DNA of 64,000 nucleotides from Pantoea cypripedii (GCF_002095535.1 NZ_MLJI01000001.1:505604-569603); one strand, 5' to 3'; positions 1 through 11,554 are shown, counted from the stretch's first letter. The notes: generated from the letters alone by a model not told the origin. Program-made: numbers and translations.

Positions 1-80
1 ACATCCTCCGGATTCTTAATCCCTAAACCCTCAGATGCAGAACGAAGTGCCTCATCCTGCATGATGACGGTCAGGGACAT
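1..80 (-). CDS. Partial unidentified ORF running off the left edge
   Basis: A minus-strand frame opens with ATG and stays open to the window edge (about 26 codons, beginning MSLTVIMQDEALRSAS). An AGG seven bases before this ATG could be its ribosome site; another in-frame ATG lies two codons upstream. I do not recognise the product. It lies just beyond the 3' end of tRNA-Phe, a common place for integrated elements, so it may belong to an island, but only a fragment is visible. Confidence 0.3.
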   Translation of the reverse strand, partial: MSLTVIMQDEALRSASEGLGIKNPED

Positions 81-131
81 TGTCATGCCTGTTAAGGATC
101 TCATCTCTTAACACGCAGGCTCTGAAGTTGT

Positions 132-207
132 TGGTGCCCGAACCCGGAATCGAACCAGGGACACGGGGATTTTCAATCCCCTGCTCTACCGACTGAGCTA
201 TTCGGGC
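132..207 (-). tRNA. pheU: tRNA-Phe (GAA)
   Basis: The reverse strand folds into a 76-nt cloverleaf with CCA encoded. The acceptor stem pairs GCCCGAA with TTCGGGC, the anticodon stem is GGGGA/TCCCC around a TTGAAAA loop, giving anticodon GAA, and the T loop contains GGTTCGATTCC. Its position next to yjdC-dsbD matches E. coli pheU. tRNA-Phe genes are frequent integration sites. Confidence 0.97.
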
Positions 208-315
208 AACGGGGCGCATTAAACCCTAATGGCTTACGATCGTCAACGGCTTTCGCGAAAAAACCGGAGGAAACGTGATTGATTGCCTGCTTTTCAGGCA
301 GAACGGCCAAAATCG

Positions 316-894
316 TCAGGATAGCGCGCCGTTCTTGCGGCACAGCGCGATGCTCAACACGTCTTCAGCCAGATGGCGCGCCATCGCGACATCATGCACG
401 TTACGCTTCACCAGCAGCTTGCTCAGGCAGCCTTCGAGAATCAACTCCATCTGATCGGCAACCATTGGCGGGTTATCCAGCTCAAGATTGACCAGAATCT
501 CGTGGGTAAACTGCCAGGAGGCGCGTTTCTGCTGTTCTGCCAGCTGATGAACCGGCTGATCGGGCTGCGGATAGAAGCTACAGGCAGCAATAAACAGGCA
601 ACCGGGGAAACGCCCTTTGCTGACGTGCTCCGCCAGCACTTCGTAGCGTGCCAGCAGTTTTTCCGCACCTGTCAGATGCTCGTTGAGCTGCACCTGGCGT
701 CGCCAACTATCAATCTGCTGGGCGTGGTAGCGCAGGGCGTCATACAGCAGGGCATCACGATCCGGCCAGTAGCGTTGTAATTGCTGAGGCGATAGACCGG
801 TTTCTCCGGCCAGCTGTTGCAGCGAGGTGGTTGCGGCGAGGCCGCTCTGTTCAAGCACATTTAACGCATGCTCGAGTATCTGTTCACGTTGCAA
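316..894 (-). CDS. yjdC: TetR-family transcriptional regulator YjdC
   Basis: A 192-residue TetR/AcrR-type repressor. The N terminus (about residues 1-50) is a helix-turn-helix domain (TSLQQLAGETGLSPQQLQRYW), followed by an all-helical ligand domain with no recognisable ligand. Length and neighbours (tRNA-Phe on one side, dsbD on the other) match E. coli yjdC. It lies 64 bp downstream of dsbD in the same direction and could be read by run-through from dsbD, although a 9-bp hairpin sits in the gap. The regulated genes are unknown. Confidence 0.88.
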   Translation of the reverse strand: MQREQILEHALNVLEQSGLAATTSLQQLAGETGLSPQQLQRYWPDRDALLYDALRYHAQQIDSWRRQVQLNEHLTGAEKLLARYEVLAEHVSKGRFPGCLFIAACSFYPQPDQPVHQLAEQQKRASWQFTHEILVNLELDNPPMVADQMELILEGCLSKLLVKRNVHDVAMARHLAEDVLSIALCRKNGALS

Positions 895-915
895 GTGACT
901 CTCCTCTGGTATGCG

Positions 916-938
916 GCCCGTTCGGTAAGCGAACGGGC
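916..938 (-). terminator. Hairpin between dsbD and yjdC
   Basis: GCCCGTTCG and CGAACGGGC form a perfect 9-bp stem around a 5-nt loop in the dsbD-yjdC gap. No U-tract follows, so it may be a processing or attenuating structure and not a full terminator. Confidence 0.45.
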
Positions 939-958
939 GGTGTCATGCCCAGTGTCGT

Positions 959-2656
959 TTAACGCGGCAGATTGTGCAAATGCGCGCGAAATTCATCGGC
1001 GCTCAGGAAGCCGGTCACGCGGGAGTTGGGGATTTCTTTACCTTGCGCATCGAAGAACAAAATGGTGGGTAAGCCCAGCACCTGCAAATGCTGTAGCAGG
1101 GCGTTGTCCTGCGCGCTATTGGCGGTGACGTTCGCCTGCAACAACTGCACCTGACTCAGGTCGTTGCGCACCTTGTCGTCGCTAAAGGTATATTTCTCAA
1201 ACTCTTTACAGGCGACGCACCAGTCAGCATACAGATCAACCATGGTCACGCGTCCCTGGGCCTGTTGCAGCGCGCTATCCAGTTGCTGGCTGCTGGCAAT
1301 CGGCTGGAATGGCAGGTGCGCAACAGTTTGTACCTGGCTGCTGCCGAACGCCCAATCCTGTATGGGACGGACCGACACCAGCGCCGCGGCCAGCAGCACA
1401 ATTTGAGCGATGCGCCATTTCCCCTGCAAACCCAGGCTCAGGCGGAATGCCCAGGCAAAGAACGCCACGCCGAGCAGGCTCCACAGGCGCATGCCCCACA
1501 CGTCACCCACCACGCGTTCCAGCAGGAACACCGGCAGCGCGAGGATGACAAAACCAAAACCTTCTTTAACGCTTTGCATCCAGGGGCCGCTTTTCGGCAG
1601 CAATTTATTGCCGAACAGCGTAACGGCAATCAGCGGCAGACCCATACCGAAGGCGTACAGCCACAAGGTACCGGCACCGGCCAGCAGATTGCCGCTTTGC
1701 GCGATATACAGCAGGATGGCGCTAAGCGGTGCGGTGGTGCAGGGGGAACAAATCAGCCCCGCCAGCGCGCCCATCATAAATACCCCTGGCAGCGATCCAC
1801 CCTGGTGGCGGTTGCTCCACAGTGTCAGACGCGTTTGCAGGCTGGCGGGCAATTGCAGGGTAAACAGGCCAAACATCGACAGCGCCAGCACGATAAACAG
1901 CAGCGAGAGCGCAATCAGTACATAAGGGTGCTGCAACGCCGCCTGGAAGCGTAAACCCGCCGCCGCGACCACTACCCCGAGCAGGGTGTAGGTCAATGCC
2001 ATGCCCTGCACATACACCATCGCCAGAGCAAACAGCCGTCCCAGCGAGAAGCGACGCGGTCCGCCGAGAATAATGCTGGAGATAAGCGGATACATCGGCA
2101 GCACGCAGGGCGTAAAGGCGACGCCAATACCAATCAGCAGTGCCCACAACGGTGAGAACGGCAGCGGCGTAGCCTGGTGGCCCGGTTGGGCGCTCACCGC
2201 CGGGGCGGCGTTATTGGCCGCCACGGCATTCAGCGGCACGGAACGTGTTTCCGGCGGATAGCAGAAACCGGCGGCAGCACAGCCCTGATAAGTGACCGTC
2301 AGGCTGGCACCTGCGCTGGCCTGATGCAGGGTTATCGGCAGTTGTAAATCCTGCGGGTAGATTTCACTTTTGCCATAGAACTCATCTTCATGAGGTTGAC
2401 CCTGTGGCAGCACCAGCGGTGCCAGCTGGGCCTTTTGCGGCGTGATGTGAATTTGCTGACGATAAAGGTAATAGCCGGATTTCACTTTCCAGCTCAGCGT
2501 CAGTTGATTGCCCTGCTGGCTGAAATCGAAGCCGAAGGCCTGGTCAACCGGCACAAAGCGGCTGTTGTTATTGGGCGAAAAAATAGATGCCTGCGCTGAC
2601 AGGCTGATAAACAGCGCCAGGCAGATGCCGATCAGGCGAGAGATGCGTGCAACCAT
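959..2656 (-). CDS. dsbD: Thiol:disulfide interchange protein DsbD
   Basis: Inner-membrane electron conduit that passes reducing power from cytoplasmic thioredoxin to periplasmic DsbC, DsbG and CcmG. The 565-residue protein shows the full three-part plan: a signal peptide ending near residue 23, an N-terminal periplasmic domain with the CAAAGFC cysteine pair, a multi-helix membrane domain with the TPCVLP and CSPCTTAP cysteines, and a C-terminal thioredoxin fold with CVAC. Every redox cysteine is present. It overlaps the end of cutA by 25 bp, as expected for a cutA-dsbD operon. Confidence 0.97.
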   Translation of the reverse strand: MVARISRLIGICLALFISLSAQASIFSPNNNSRFVPVDQAFGFDFSQQGNQLTLSWKVKSGYYLYRQQIHITPQKAQLAPLVLPQGQPHEDEFYGKSEIYPQDLQLPITLHQASAGASLTVTYQGCAAAGFCYPPETRSVPLNAVAANNAAPAVSAQPGHQATPLPFSPLWALLIGIGVAFTPCVLPMYPLISSIILGGPRRFSLGRLFALAMVYVQGMALTYTLLGVVVAAAGLRFQAALQHPYVLIALSLLFIVLALSMFGLFTLQLPASLQTRLTLWSNRHQGGSLPGVFMMGALAGLICSPCTTAPLSAILLYIAQSGNLLAGAGTLWLYAFGMGLPLIAVTLFGNKLLPKSGPWMQSVKEGFGFVILALPVFLLERVVGDVWGMRLWSLLGVAFFAWAFRLSLGLQGKWRIAQIVLLAAALVSVRPIQDWAFGSSQVQTVAHLPFQPIASSQQLDSALQQAQGRVTMVDLYADWCVACKEFEKYTFSDDKVRNDLSQVQLLQANVTANSAQDNALLQHLQVLGLPTILFFDAQGKEIPNSRVTGFLSADEFRAHLHNLPR

Positions 2657-2955
2657 GACAAGTATTCACTGTCTCCATGTTGTACCGGCAGCGCCAGCAA
2701 TTCCGGCACATCATAAGGATGCGCCGCTTTAAGCAAATCCATCAGCGCCTGCTGATGTTGGGTGTCGCACTTCAGCAACATCTGAACTTCGCTGGCCTGC
2801 TCCAGTTTGCCTTCCCAGACATAAAACGAGGTGGCACCTGGCAACAGCGTGACACAGGCTGCCAGTTTCGCGGCGAGCGCGCTGGCGGCCAGTTGTTCAG
2901 CAATGACCTGGTTCGGGGCCGTGCACAGCACGACGACCGCAGAATGGATGCTCAT
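2632..2955 (-). CDS. cutA: Divalent-cation tolerance protein CutA
   Basis: Small trimeric ferredoxin-like-fold protein linked genetically to copper tolerance and cytochrome c biogenesis; its biochemical role is unsettled. I chose the ATG giving 107 residues ([15 protein letters not shown]) because it follows a CCGGAG ribosome site and matches the family N terminus; a longer in-frame start would add 17 unconserved residues. The conserved core with [18 protein letters not shown] and the C-terminal [11 protein letters not shown] segment are intact. The 3' end overlaps dsbD. Confidence 0.94.
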   Translation of the reverse strand: MSIHSAVVVLCTAPNQVIAEQLAASALAAKLAACVTLLPGATSFYVWEGKLEQASEVQMLLKCDTQHQQALMDLLKAAHPYDVPELLALPVQHGDSEYLSWLHASLA

Positions 2956-3029
2956 CGGCAGGCTCCGGTGGCGAAAGGGTGGATGATAACACGGCCTGAT
3001 AAACACAAGGTTTACAGGATGTAACCGCG

Positions 3030-4340
3030 TTACAGGATCAGGCCGCCAAGCAGGAAGCCAAACAGCACCGAGAGAGCGATAGCCAGCACCCCTGGCACGA
3101 TAAAGGAGTGATTAAACACATACTTGCCAATGCGTGTGGAACCGGTGTCGTCCATTTCCACCGCGGCCAGCAGGGTGGGGTAAGTCGGCAGCACAAACAG
3201 GGCTGAGACCGCGGCGAATGAGGCGATGGCGGCATGGGGAGAGACCCCCAGCAGCAGCGCGGCAGGCATCAGCGCCTTGGTGGTGGCGGCCTGCGAATAC
3301 AGCAGGGTGGCAGCAAAGAACAGCACCAGCGCCAGCATCCACGGGTAGCTTTGCAGCATATCGCCCGCCAGGGTCTGAATGTTATTGAGGTGCGCTTTGA
3401 CAAAGGTATCGCCCAGCCAGGCGACACCCATCACGCAGATACAGGCGCTCATGCCGGATTTGAAAGTGCTGGCGCTGAGGATCTCCCCGGTATCGATTTT
3501 GCAGGTCAGACAAATCAGCGTCGCTATGGTCAGCATAAACACCACGATGGCTTCATTGCGCGGCAGCACCGGGTGGGCAATCAGCCCAACGCTGTCGCTG
3601 ATGGCGGTGGCGTACAGCACCACGGCGGCAATGCCAATCAGAAATAGCAGGACGGAACGTTTCGCTCCGGGTTTGAGGTTAAACACCTGTGCACCGCGTA
3701 ACGTCACTTCCCCCTTCGCCAGCCGGGCCTGGTAGACTTCATCGTCTTTCAGTTCCTTACCAAGGAAATTGGTCACCATGGCGGCGCAGAAGATCGCCAG
3801 CATCGTCGAGGGCACCGCGACGCCGAGCAGAGCCAGATAACTGACGCCACGCGGTTCCAGCAGCGAGGCAAAAAACACCACGGCGGCCGAAATCGGTGAG
3901 GCGGTAATCGCAATCTGCGACGCCACCACGGCGATGGCCAGCGGGCGCGAAGGGCGCACACCTTGTTCTTTCGCCACTTCCGCAATCACCGGCAGCGTCG
4001 AGAAAGCGGTGTGCCCGGTGCCCGCCAGCAAGGTCATCAGATACGTTACCAGCGGGGCCAGCAGGGTCACGTAGCGCGGATGGCGGCGCAGCAGGCGCTC
4101 GGCCAGACTCACCAGATAATCCATGCCGCCTGCCACCTGCATAGCCGCAATCGCGGCGATCACCGCCATGATGATTTCAATGACATCGAAGGGGATGGCG
4201 CCGGGTTTCATACCGAAAAACAGCGTCAGCACCAGCACGCCGAGACCCCCGGCGAAACCAATGCCGATCCCGCCGAGACGCGCACCCAGCCAGATCGCCA
4301 GCAGGACGATCAATAATTCCACTACCACCATCTTTTTCAC
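3030..4340 (-). CDS. dcuA: Anaerobic C4-dicarboxylate antiporter DcuA
   Basis: Inner-membrane exchanger for aspartate, fumarate, malate and succinate. The 436-residue protein is almost wholly hydrophobic, with the Dcu-family segments [20 protein letters not shown] near the N terminus, [17 protein letters not shown] in the middle and [19 protein letters not shown] near the end. It follows aspA by 95 bp with a strong hairpin between, so transcription through aspA may be partly attenuated before dcuA. The pairing lets aspartate be imported, deaminated to fumarate, and succinate or fumarate exported. Confidence 0.96.
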   Translation of the reverse strand: MKKMVVVELLIVLLAIWLGARLGGIGIGFAGGLGVLVLTLFFGMKPGAIPFDVIEIIMAVIAAIAAMQVAGGMDYLVSLAERLLRRHPRYVTLLAPLVTYLMTLLAGTGHTAFSTLPVIAEVAKEQGVRPSRPLAIAVVASQIAITASPISAAVVFFASLLEPRGVSYLALLGVAVPSTMLAIFCAAMVTNFLGKELKDDEVYQARLAKGEVTLRGAQVFNLKPGAKRSVLLFLIGIAAVVLYATAISDSVGLIAHPVLPRNEAIVVFMLTIATLICLTCKIDTGEILSASTFKSGMSACICVMGVAWLGDTFVKAHLNNIQTLAGDMLQSYPWMLALVLFFAATLLYSQAATTKALMPAALLLGVSPHAAIASFAAVSALFVLPTYPTLLAAVEMDDTGSTRIGKYVFNHSFIVPGVLAIALSVLFGFLLGGLIL

Positions 4341-4374
4341 TCCCTGAAATGCGACATCTGTTAGTTGTAGTCGC

Positions 4375-4412
4375 CAAAAAAAAGCACGCCCGCATTTTAT
4401 ACGGGCGTGCTT
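4375..4412 (-). terminator. Terminator after aspA
   Basis: On the minus strand AAGCACGCCCG pairs with CGGGCGTGCTT around a 9-nt loop, followed by a run of eight T. It is a textbook intrinsic terminator between aspA and dcuA and should reduce read-through into dcuA. Confidence 0.9.
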
Positions 4413-4435
4413 ACGACAACGTGATCCAGAATGGA

Positions 4436-5872
4436 TTATTGTTCGTTTTCGTCGGTGTAGCGGCGGGCTTTATAGGCCGGGAACATCAGGTTCTGAATGG
4501 AGAAAATATCGTCCAGTTCGGCTTCGGTGAGCAGGCCACGTTCCAGCACCACTTCACGGACGCTTTTACCGGTTTCGGCACAGATTTTCCCGACGATGTC
4601 ACCGTTGTGGTGGCCGATGTACGGGTTAAGGTAAGTCACGATACCGATTGAGTTGAACACGTAGGCTTCACACACCGCTTTGTTGGCGGTGATGCCATTC
4701 ACGCATTTCTCCAGCAGGTTGTAACAGGCGTTGGTCAGGATGCTGATGGATTCAAACAGCGCCTGGCCGATGACCGGCTCCATCACGTTGAGCTGCAACT
4801 GGCCCGCTTCGGCGGCCATGGTCACCGTGGTGTCGTTGCCAATCACTTTGAAGCACACCTGGTTAACCACTTCCGGCACCACCGGGTTGACTTTGGCAGG
4901 CATGATGGATGAACCAGCCTGTAATTCAGGCAGGTTGATCTCGTTCAGGCCAGCGCGTGGACCCGATGACAGCAGGCGCAGGTCGTTACAGATTTTCGAC
5001 AGTTTCACCGCCAGGCGTTTCAGCGATGAATGCACCATGACGTAAGCACCGCAGTCTGAGGTGGCTTCAATCAGATCTTCCGCCGGGACCACCGGCAGGT
5101 TGCTGACTTCCGCCAGACGCTGCACAGCCAACTGCTGGTAGCCGTCAGGCGTGTTCAGACGTGTACCGATGGCGGTTGCGCCAAGGTTCACTTCCAGCAA
5201 CAGTTCCGCCGTACGCAGGACGCTGCGCGTCTCTTCATTCAGCAGCACGTTGAACGCATGGAACTCCTGGCCGAGGGTCATCGGCACGGCATCCTGCAAC
5301 TGGGTACGGCCCATCTTCAGAATATTTTCGAACTCGACCGCTTTGCGCTGGAAGCCTTCACCCAGTTGATTGATAGCATCAATCAGTTTCAGGATGGAGG
5401 TGTAAACGGCAATGCGGAAGCCGGTGGGGTAAGCATCGTTGGTAGACTGACACTTATTCACGTGATCGTTAGGGTTCAGATACTGGTAGTCACCTTTGTG
5501 GTGTCCCATCAGTTCCAGACCGATGTTGGCCAGCACTTCGTTGGTGTTCATGTTGACGGAGGTACCGGCACCGCCCTGGTAGACGTCAACCGGGAACTGG
5601 TCCATGCATTTGCCATTGTTCAGTACCTCATCGCAGGCCTGAATAATGGTATTGGCGATATTGCGCGGGATGGTTTGCAGCTCTTTATTAGCAAGGGCGG
5701 CGGCTTTCTTTACCATCACCATACCGCGAACGAATTCGGGTATGTCACTGATTTTACTGTTACTGATATAGAAATTTTCAATCGCACGCAGAGTATGAAC
5801 ACCGTAGTAGGCGTCGGCAGGTACTTCACGCATGCCTAGCAGGTCTTCTTCGATACGAATGTTGTTCGCCAT
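4436..5872 (-). CDS. aspA: Aspartate ammonia-lyase (aspartase)
   Basis: Cytoplasmic enzyme converting L-aspartate to fumarate and ammonia. From the chosen ATG ([14 protein letters not shown], preceded by AAGAAGG) the protein is 478 residues, the same as E. coli; the upstream in-frame extension of 30 residues is not conserved. The aspartase/fumarase signature [11 protein letters not shown] is at residues 320-330, and the C terminus ends YTDENEQ as in E. coli. The upstream region holds a possible TATAAT at 5962-5967 on this strand and a CRP-like site further out, fitting the known catabolite and anaerobic control of the family. Confidence 0.97.
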   Translation of the reverse strand: MANNIRIEEDLLGMREVPADAYYGVHTLRAIENFYISNSKISDIPEFVRGMVMVKKAAALANKELQTIPRNIANTIIQACDEVLNNGKCMDQFPVDVYQGGAGTSVNMNTNEVLANIGLELMGHHKGDYQYLNPNDHVNKCQSTNDAYPTGFRIAVYTSILKLIDAINQLGEGFQRKAVEFENILKMGRTQLQDAVPMTLGQEFHAFNVLLNEETRSVLRTAELLLEVNLGATAIGTRLNTPDGYQQLAVQRLAEVSNLPVVPAEDLIEATSDCGAYVMVHSSLKRLAVKLSKICNDLRLLSSGPRAGLNEINLPELQAGSSIMPAKVNPVVPEVVNQVCFKVIGNDTTVTMAAEAGQLQLNVMEPVIGQALFESISILTNACYNLLEKCVNGITANKAVCEAYVFNSIGIVTYLNPYIGHHNGDIVGKICAETGKSVREVVLERGLLTEAELDDIFSIQNLMFPAYKARRYTDENEQ

Positions 5873-6099
5873 GATTACCTTCTTATTATTGCTGCTGAGT
5901 GGCTGCCGGGCGTACTCTGAGGCGATCAGATTCGGACGGCGAGTCACGTGCAGGTGATGCAATTATATTGTCGTGGAATACCAGCGCCGACATTTTATCC
6001 ATCTTCGGTCTGGCGAGCACGATCATATTCTGTCATTCCAGAAAAGCCTGTGCACAGATCACTTTACGGGGTTTTGCAGACGTACCGGTAATAACGATA

Positions 6100-6115
6100 C
6101 GTGATGTTTGTCACA
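6100..6115. promoter_or_regulatory. CRP-like site in the aspA/fxsA divergent region
   Basis: The 385-bp gap between the divergent aspA and fxsA genes contains CGTGA-N6-TCACA, one mismatch from the CRP core TGTGA-N6-TCACA. aspA is CRP-dependent in E. coli. Here the site is 228 bp from the aspA start and 143 bp from fxsA, so which gene it serves is unclear. No other gene is visible in the gap. Confidence 0.4.
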
Positions 6116-6257
6116 ATTTTAACCCGGCTGGAAAAATTCGGCAGGATCGGTTGAAAACAGCGGTCCGGATGACCATCTCTTTTTATACGGTCCCTCTGAC
6201 CATCCCATTCTGCTGCCTGGCATGAAGCGAGGTAGCCCTAACTCACAGGAGATATCG

Positions 6258-6710
6258 GTGCGCTGGTTACCGTTTGTGATTTTTTTTGTACTGGCCTGGA
6301 TTGAGATCACGCTTTTCATCAAGGTCGCGCATGTGCTGGGCGTGCTGCTCACTATGCTGCTGGTGATTTTCACCTCCTGTATCGGGGTGTCACTGGTAAA
6401 AAATCAGGGTGTGAAAAACTTCATGCTGATGCAGGAGAAGCTGGCGCGTAACGAAAGCCCGGCCGCTGAGATGGTGAAAAGCGTCTCGCTGATTATTTCC
6501 GGCTTTCTGCTGCTGTTACCGGGTTTTTTCACCGATTTCCTTGGTCTGTTACTACTGCTGCCGCCGGTGCAGAAACACCTGACGCTGAAACTGATGCCGC
6601 ATTTGCGGGTCTGGCGGGGGCCGGGAGCCGGGCCGGATAGTGGCTTTACCGTCGATGGCGAGTATGAGCGTAAAGACAGTGACCGTATCGGTCACGACAA
6701 AGACCAGTAA
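6258..6710 (+). CDS. fxsA: Membrane protein FxsA
   Basis: Small inner-membrane protein first known because its overproduction relieves F-plasmid exclusion of phage T7; its normal role is unknown. The start is a GTG (VRWLPFVIFFVLAW) eight bases after AGGAG, giving 150 residues; an upstream ATG in frame would add 12 unrelated residues. There are hydrophobic helices near residues 5-45 and 67-95, the conserved LLPGFFTDFLGLLLLLPPVQ segment, and a charged cytoplasmic tail. It lies directly ahead of groESL, as in E. coli. Confidence 0.93.
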   Translation: MRWLPFVIFFVLAWIEITLFIKVAHVLGVLLTMLLVIFTSCIGVSLVKNQGVKNFMLMQEKLARNESPAAEMVKSVSLIISGFLLLLPGFFTDFLGLLLLLPPVQKHLTLKLMPHLRVWRGPGAGPDSGFTVDGEYERKDSDRIGHDKDQ

Positions 6711-6718
6711 TAAATATC

Positions 6719-6743
6719 AAAGGCGGCGCAAGCCGCCTTTTTT
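6719..6743 (+). terminator. Terminator after fxsA
   Basis: AAAGGCGGC and GCCGCCTTT form a 9-bp stem with a GCAA tetraloop, followed by six T in total. It separates fxsA from the heat-shock promoter of groESL. Confidence 0.9.
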
Positions 6744-6790
6744 GTCGGGAATTTCGCCATCTGTTACAGAAACGAAAATTTTTTCTATTT

Positions 6791-6825
6791 TCCCCCTTGA
6801 AACGCTTCGAAGTCACCCTAATCTC
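6791..6825 (+). promoter_or_regulatory. Sigma-32 heat-shock promoter of groESL
   Basis: The sequence has CCCCCTTGAAA as the -35 region and CACCCTAATCTC as the -10 region with heat-shock spacing. This closely follows the sigma-32 consensus (CTTGAAA and CCCCAT-T) and the E. coli groE promoter. It lies about 85 bp before the groES start. Confidence 0.85.
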
Positions 6826-6907
6826 TTCCACCACGAGGCCGGAAGCCATGTAGCCCGGCGTTCAACCCTTAACTGAATGATTGGACTTTCTAAAGGAGAG
6901 CTATCAC

Positions 6908-7201
6908 ATGTCAATTCGTCCGTTACACGACCGCGTGATCGTCAAGCGTAAAGAAGTTGAAGCAAAATCAGCTGGCGGCATCGTCCTGACCGGTTCTGCG
7001 GCAGGCAAATCAACCCGTGGTGAAGTGGTTGCGGTAGGTAAAGGCCGTATCCTGGAAAACGGCAACATCCTGCCACTGGATGTCAAAGTGGGCGACGTTG
7101 TGATTTTCAATGAAGGTTACGGTGCAAAAACCGAGAAAATCGACAACGAAGAAGTCCTGATCATCTCTGAAAGCGACATTCTGGCAATTGTTGAAGCGTA
7201 A
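6908..7201 (+). CDS. groS: Co-chaperonin GroES
   Basis: Ten-kilodalton co-chaperonin forming the heptameric lid of GroEL. It is 97 residues from the ATG that follows AAAGGAG ([18 protein letters not shown]); the longer in-frame start is not used in the family. The mobile loop (about residues 17-32, [16 protein letters not shown] region) and the roof segment [14 protein letters not shown] are present. It is co-transcribed with groL 48 bp downstream. Confidence 0.98.
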   Translation: MSIRPLHDRVIVKRKEVEAKSAGGIVLTGSAAGKSTRGEVVAVGKGRILENGNILPLDVKVGDVVIFNEGYGAKTEKIDNEEVLIISESDILAIVEA

Positions 7202-7237
7202 TTTTTACGCGTAATTCACTGAACGAAACGAATTTAA

Positions 7238-8899
<1,662 letters not shown>

Positions 8900-8928
8900 T
8901 CGCCCCCCGGCTGCTTTTGTTATCTGAG

Positions 8929-8959
8929 AACCCCTGATCGGAGACGGTCAGGGGTTTTT
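8929..8959 (+). terminator. Terminator after groL
   Basis: AACCCCTGA pairs with TCAGGGGTT around a 10-nt loop and is followed by TTTTTCTTTT. It ends the groESL operon. Confidence 0.9.
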
Positions 8960-9095
8960 CTTTTGCTGGCGAAAGGGTATAAGTAAGGGCGCAATACTTC
9001 GGCTTTCCGGGTTAGGGCAATGAATGTTCAGAAAAAATACGCGTTTTTTCTGCTACGCTGCCGCCCGACACAGATGATAATAAATGGGGATTACA

Positions 9096-9443
9096 ATGCG
9101 GATTAACCTCTTGCTCGGACTGGCAGTCGGTAGCTTACTGCTGGCGGGCTGCACCAGCTCAAATCAACTGAGTGCCGGCGGCGAGCGCGTGACCTTCGTC
9201 GATCAGCAGCCGGGCAGCCAATGTCAGCTGCTGGGAAATGTCACCGGTTCACAGAGTAACTGGCTGAGCGGTTCTGGCGGTGAGGGCAGTTCATTGCGCG
9301 GTGCAGCTAACGACCTGCGTAACCGTGCAGCGGAAATGGGTGGCAACACCATTTACGGCGCAACCAGCCCAACGCAGAATCTGCTGTCTGCATTTGCCCC
9401 GCTCGACAGCAAAATGACTGGCCAGGTTTACAAGTGCCCATAA
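9096..9443 (+). CDS. yjeI: Outer-membrane-type lipoprotein YjeI (DUF4156-like)
   Basis: A 115-residue putative lipoprotein. The start chosen follows a GGGGA ribosome site and gives MRINLLLGLAVGSLLLAGC, a signal peptide with lipobox and lipidated Cys19; residue 20 is Thr, which favours outer-membrane sorting. The mature part is glycine- and asparagine-rich and of unknown function. Its place between groEL and the convergent epmB matches E. coli yjeI. Confidence 0.88.
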   Translation: MRINLLLGLAVGSLLLAGCTSSNQLSAGGERVTFVDQQPGSQCQLLGNVTGSQSNWLSGSGGEGSSLRGAANDLRNRAAEMGGNTIYGATSPTQNLLSAFAPLDSKMTGQVYKCP

Positions 9444-9455
9444 GGGTATCGTTGT

Positions 9456-9483
9456 AAAAAAAGCCGCTGATGCGGCTTTTTTT
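9456..9483. terminator. Bidirectional terminator between yjeI and epmB
   Basis: AAAAAAAGCCGC-TGAT-GCGGCTTTTTTT is a symmetric hairpin with T runs on both strands, placed between two convergent genes. Confidence 0.9.
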
Positions 9484-9493
9484 ATTGGCAGAT

Positions 9494-10522
9494 TTATTCC
9501 TGGCGTAGCTGCAAATCCAGCGGGGTTTTGCTGGGTTCGCCACCAATCTCACGGGCCAGCTTCGGCACCATATAACCCGACACCATGGTCAGCAGCTCGC
9601 GCACCAGCGCACGGGCTTCATCGTCCGGCACAAAGAAATGTGCGGCTCCCTGCACCTTGTCCAGCACATGCAGGTAATAAGGCAGGATACCGGCATCGAA
9701 CAAGGCATTGCTGAGGTCGGCCAGACAGCGCGCATTATCGTTAACGCCGCGCAGCAGCACACTCTGGTTCAGCAGGGTGACGCCCGCCCGTTTCAGCATC
9801 TGCATGCCATAACGCAGTTCATCATCGATCTCCTGCGCATGGTTGATATGGCTCACCAGCAGCACCTGCAGGCGCGTATCGGCCAGCAGCTGGCACAATC
9901 CCTCGGTAATACGCGCCGGGATGACCACCGGCAAACGGCTGTGAATGCGTAAGCGCTTCAGATGCGGAATTTTTTCCAGCGCATCAACCAGCCACGCCAG
10001 TTCGTGATCCTTCGCCATCAACGGATCGCCACCCGAGAAGATGATTTCATCCAGCTCCGGATGGTCCGCAATATAATCAATCGCTGCCTGCCAGTTACGT
10101 TTGTTGCCCTGATTATCCTGATAAGGAAAATGGCGGCGGAAGCAGTAGCGACAGTTGACCGCACAACCGCCTTTTACCAATAACAGTGCGCGGTTTCTAT
10201 ACTTATGCAGTAAACCCGGCACCACGCTGCTTTGCTCATCAAGCGGGTCGGTGCTGTAACCTGGCGCATCATTGAATTCCTGACGGCTGGTTAACACTTG
10301 CAGCAGAAGCGGGTCCTGAGCATCGCCTGTTTTCATGCGCTGAATAAACGCCCGTGGCACCCGCAGGGCAAAAAGTCGCCTTGCATCAGCGCCTTCGGCC
10401 AATTCCGCATGGCGTTCGAGAGCTAAAAGTTGCAGTAATTCAGCAGGATCGGTGACAACATCAGCAAGTTGCTGCAACCAATCTTCTCTGGAAGGGGGAT
10501 TTAGGGTTACAATGTGTGCCAT
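9494..10522 (-). CDS. epmB: EF-P beta-lysylation protein EpmB (lysine 2,3-aminomutase)
   Basis: Radical-SAM enzyme that converts (S)-alpha-lysine to (R)-beta-lysine, which EpmA then attaches to elongation factor P. The 342-residue protein has the CxxxCxxC cluster motif (CAVNCRYC), followed by FRRHFPY, the [12 protein letters not shown]-binding segment and the C-terminal [20 protein letters not shown] typical of EpmB. It is divergent from efp with only 41 bp between the starts, so the two promoters overlap. Confidence 0.97.
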   Translation of the reverse strand: MAHIVTLNPPSREDWLQQLADVVTDPAELLQLLALERHAELAEGADARRLFALRVPRAFIQRMKTGDAQDPLLLQVLTSRQEFNDAPGYSTDPLDEQSSVVPGLLHKYRNRALLLVKGGCAVNCRYCFRRHFPYQDNQGNKRNWQAAIDYIADHPELDEIIFSGGDPLMAKDHELAWLVDALEKIPHLKRLRIHSRLPVVIPARITEGLCQLLADTRLQVLLVSHINHAQEIDDELRYGMQMLKRAGVTLLNQSVLLRGVNDNARCLADLSNALFDAGILPYYLHVLDKVQGAAHFFVPDDEARALVRELLTMVSGYMVPKLAREIGGEPSKTPLDLQLRQE

Positions 10523-10563
10523 TTTTTTGGCTATTACCAGTTCAATATTTACAGAGGGCCTTT

Positions 10564-11130
10564 ATGGCGACTTATCTTAGCAACGATTTTCGTTCCGGTC
10601 TTAAAATCATGTTCGAAGGCGAGCCGTATTCCATCGAATCCAGTGAGTTTGTTAAGCCGGGTAAAGGCCAGGCATTCGCACGCGTAAAAATGCGTCGTCT
10701 GCTGACCGGGTCTCGCGTTGAGAAAACCTTCAAATCAACCGACTCTGCCGAAGGCGCAGACGTTGTTGATATGACCCTGCAGTATTCTTACAACGACGGT
10801 GACTTCTTCTACTTCATGCACCCGGAAAGCTTCGAACAGTATCAGGTTGAATCTAAGGTACTGGAAGACGTGCAGAAGTGGCTGCAGGACAACGCAGATT
10901 GTATCGTTACCCTGTGGAACAACAAAGCCATTGCTGTTCAGCCGCCGAACTTTATCGAAGCTGAAGTTATCGAAACCGATCCAGGCCTGAAAGGTGATAC
11001 CGCAGGTACTGGCGGTAAGCCGGCTACTCTGGCAACTGGCGCAGTGGTTAAAGTGCCGTTGTTCGTACAGATTGGCGAAGTGGTTAAAGTGGACACCCGC
11101 TCTGGCGAATACGTTTCTCGCGTAAAATAA
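10564..11130 (+). CDS. efp: Translation elongation factor P
   Basis: Binds stalled ribosomes and rescues synthesis of polyproline stretches. From the ATG after AGAGGGCC ([13 protein letters not shown]) the protein is 188 residues; an upstream in-frame ATG would add 16 unconserved residues. Lys34 lies in the loop [10 protein letters not shown] and is the site beta-lysylated by EpmA and EpmB, both encoded within 3 kb. Three beta-barrel (KOW/OB) domains are intact. Confidence 0.98.
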   Translation: MATYLSNDFRSGLKIMFEGEPYSIESSEFVKPGKGQAFARVKMRRLLTGSRVEKTFKSTDSAEGADVVDMTLQYSYNDGDFFYFMHPESFEQYQVESKVLEDVQKWLQDNADCIVTLWNNKAIAVQPPNFIEAEVIETDPGLKGDTAGTGGKPATLATGAVVKVPLFVQIGEVVKVDTRSGEYVSRVK

Positions 11131-11140
11131 TCGTCACATC

Positions 11141-11169
11141 AGGCGCATCCTTCGATGCGCCTTTTTTTT
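11141..11169 (+). terminator. Terminator after efp
   Basis: AGGCGCATC-CTTC-GATGCGCCT is a 9-bp stem with a 4-nt loop followed by seven more T. Confidence 0.92.
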
Positions 11170-11185
11170 AAGTGAGTTCAGAATA

Positions 11186-11317
11186 ATGAAAAAGCTGGCA
11201 AAATTCGTCGCCTTTGCGTTGCTGGTCTCCTCGGCATTGAGTGCCTGCAACACCTTTCACGGCTTTGGTGAGGATGTCTCCCATTTGGGTGGCGCTATCT
11301 CACGTGCTGCTAAGTAA
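11186..11317 (+). CDS. ecnA: Entericidin A-type lipoprotein
   Basis: A 43-residue peptide with signal sequence MKKLAKFVAFALLVSSALSAC; the lipobox LSAC predicts lipidation of Cys21. The mature 23-residue amphipathic tail reads CNTFHGFGEDVSHLGG onward. In E. coli EcnA acts as antidote to the bacteriolytic EcnB. It lies between efp and ecnB as in E. coli. Confidence 0.85.
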   Translation: MKKLAKFVAFALLVSSALSACNTFHGFGEDVSHLGGAISRAAK

Positions 11318-11419
11318 GCGCCAGGACAACGCCTTTTTCTGTGGCTGACGCCGCAGCGTTGCGTATAAGGACTATGCTTTAGAAGCTGTACTTTTACTGC
11401 AACCAAAAAGGATATTGTC

Positions 11420-11554
11420 ATGTTAAAGAAAAGTATTGTCGCGATTTTCTCGGTATTGATCCTTTCCACCCTGCTTTCTGCCTGCAACACCACCCGTGGT
11501 GTAGGGGAAGACGTAGAAGCAGGTGGCAAGGCGATTCAACGCACCGCACAGTAA
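11420..11554 (+). CDS. ecnB: Entericidin B-type bacteriolytic lipoprotein
   Basis: A 44-residue peptide, [16 protein letters not shown] followed by lipobox LSAC and a mature part starting [15 protein letters not shown]. It shares the CNT...G.GEDV pattern with the preceding gene, so the two are paralogues. In E. coli EcnB is a membrane-active toxin expressed under sigma-S in stationary phase. An AAAAGG ribosome site lies 9 bp upstream. Confidence 0.87.
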   Translation: MLKKSIVAIFSVLILSTLLSACNTTRGVGEDVEAGGKAIQRTAQ

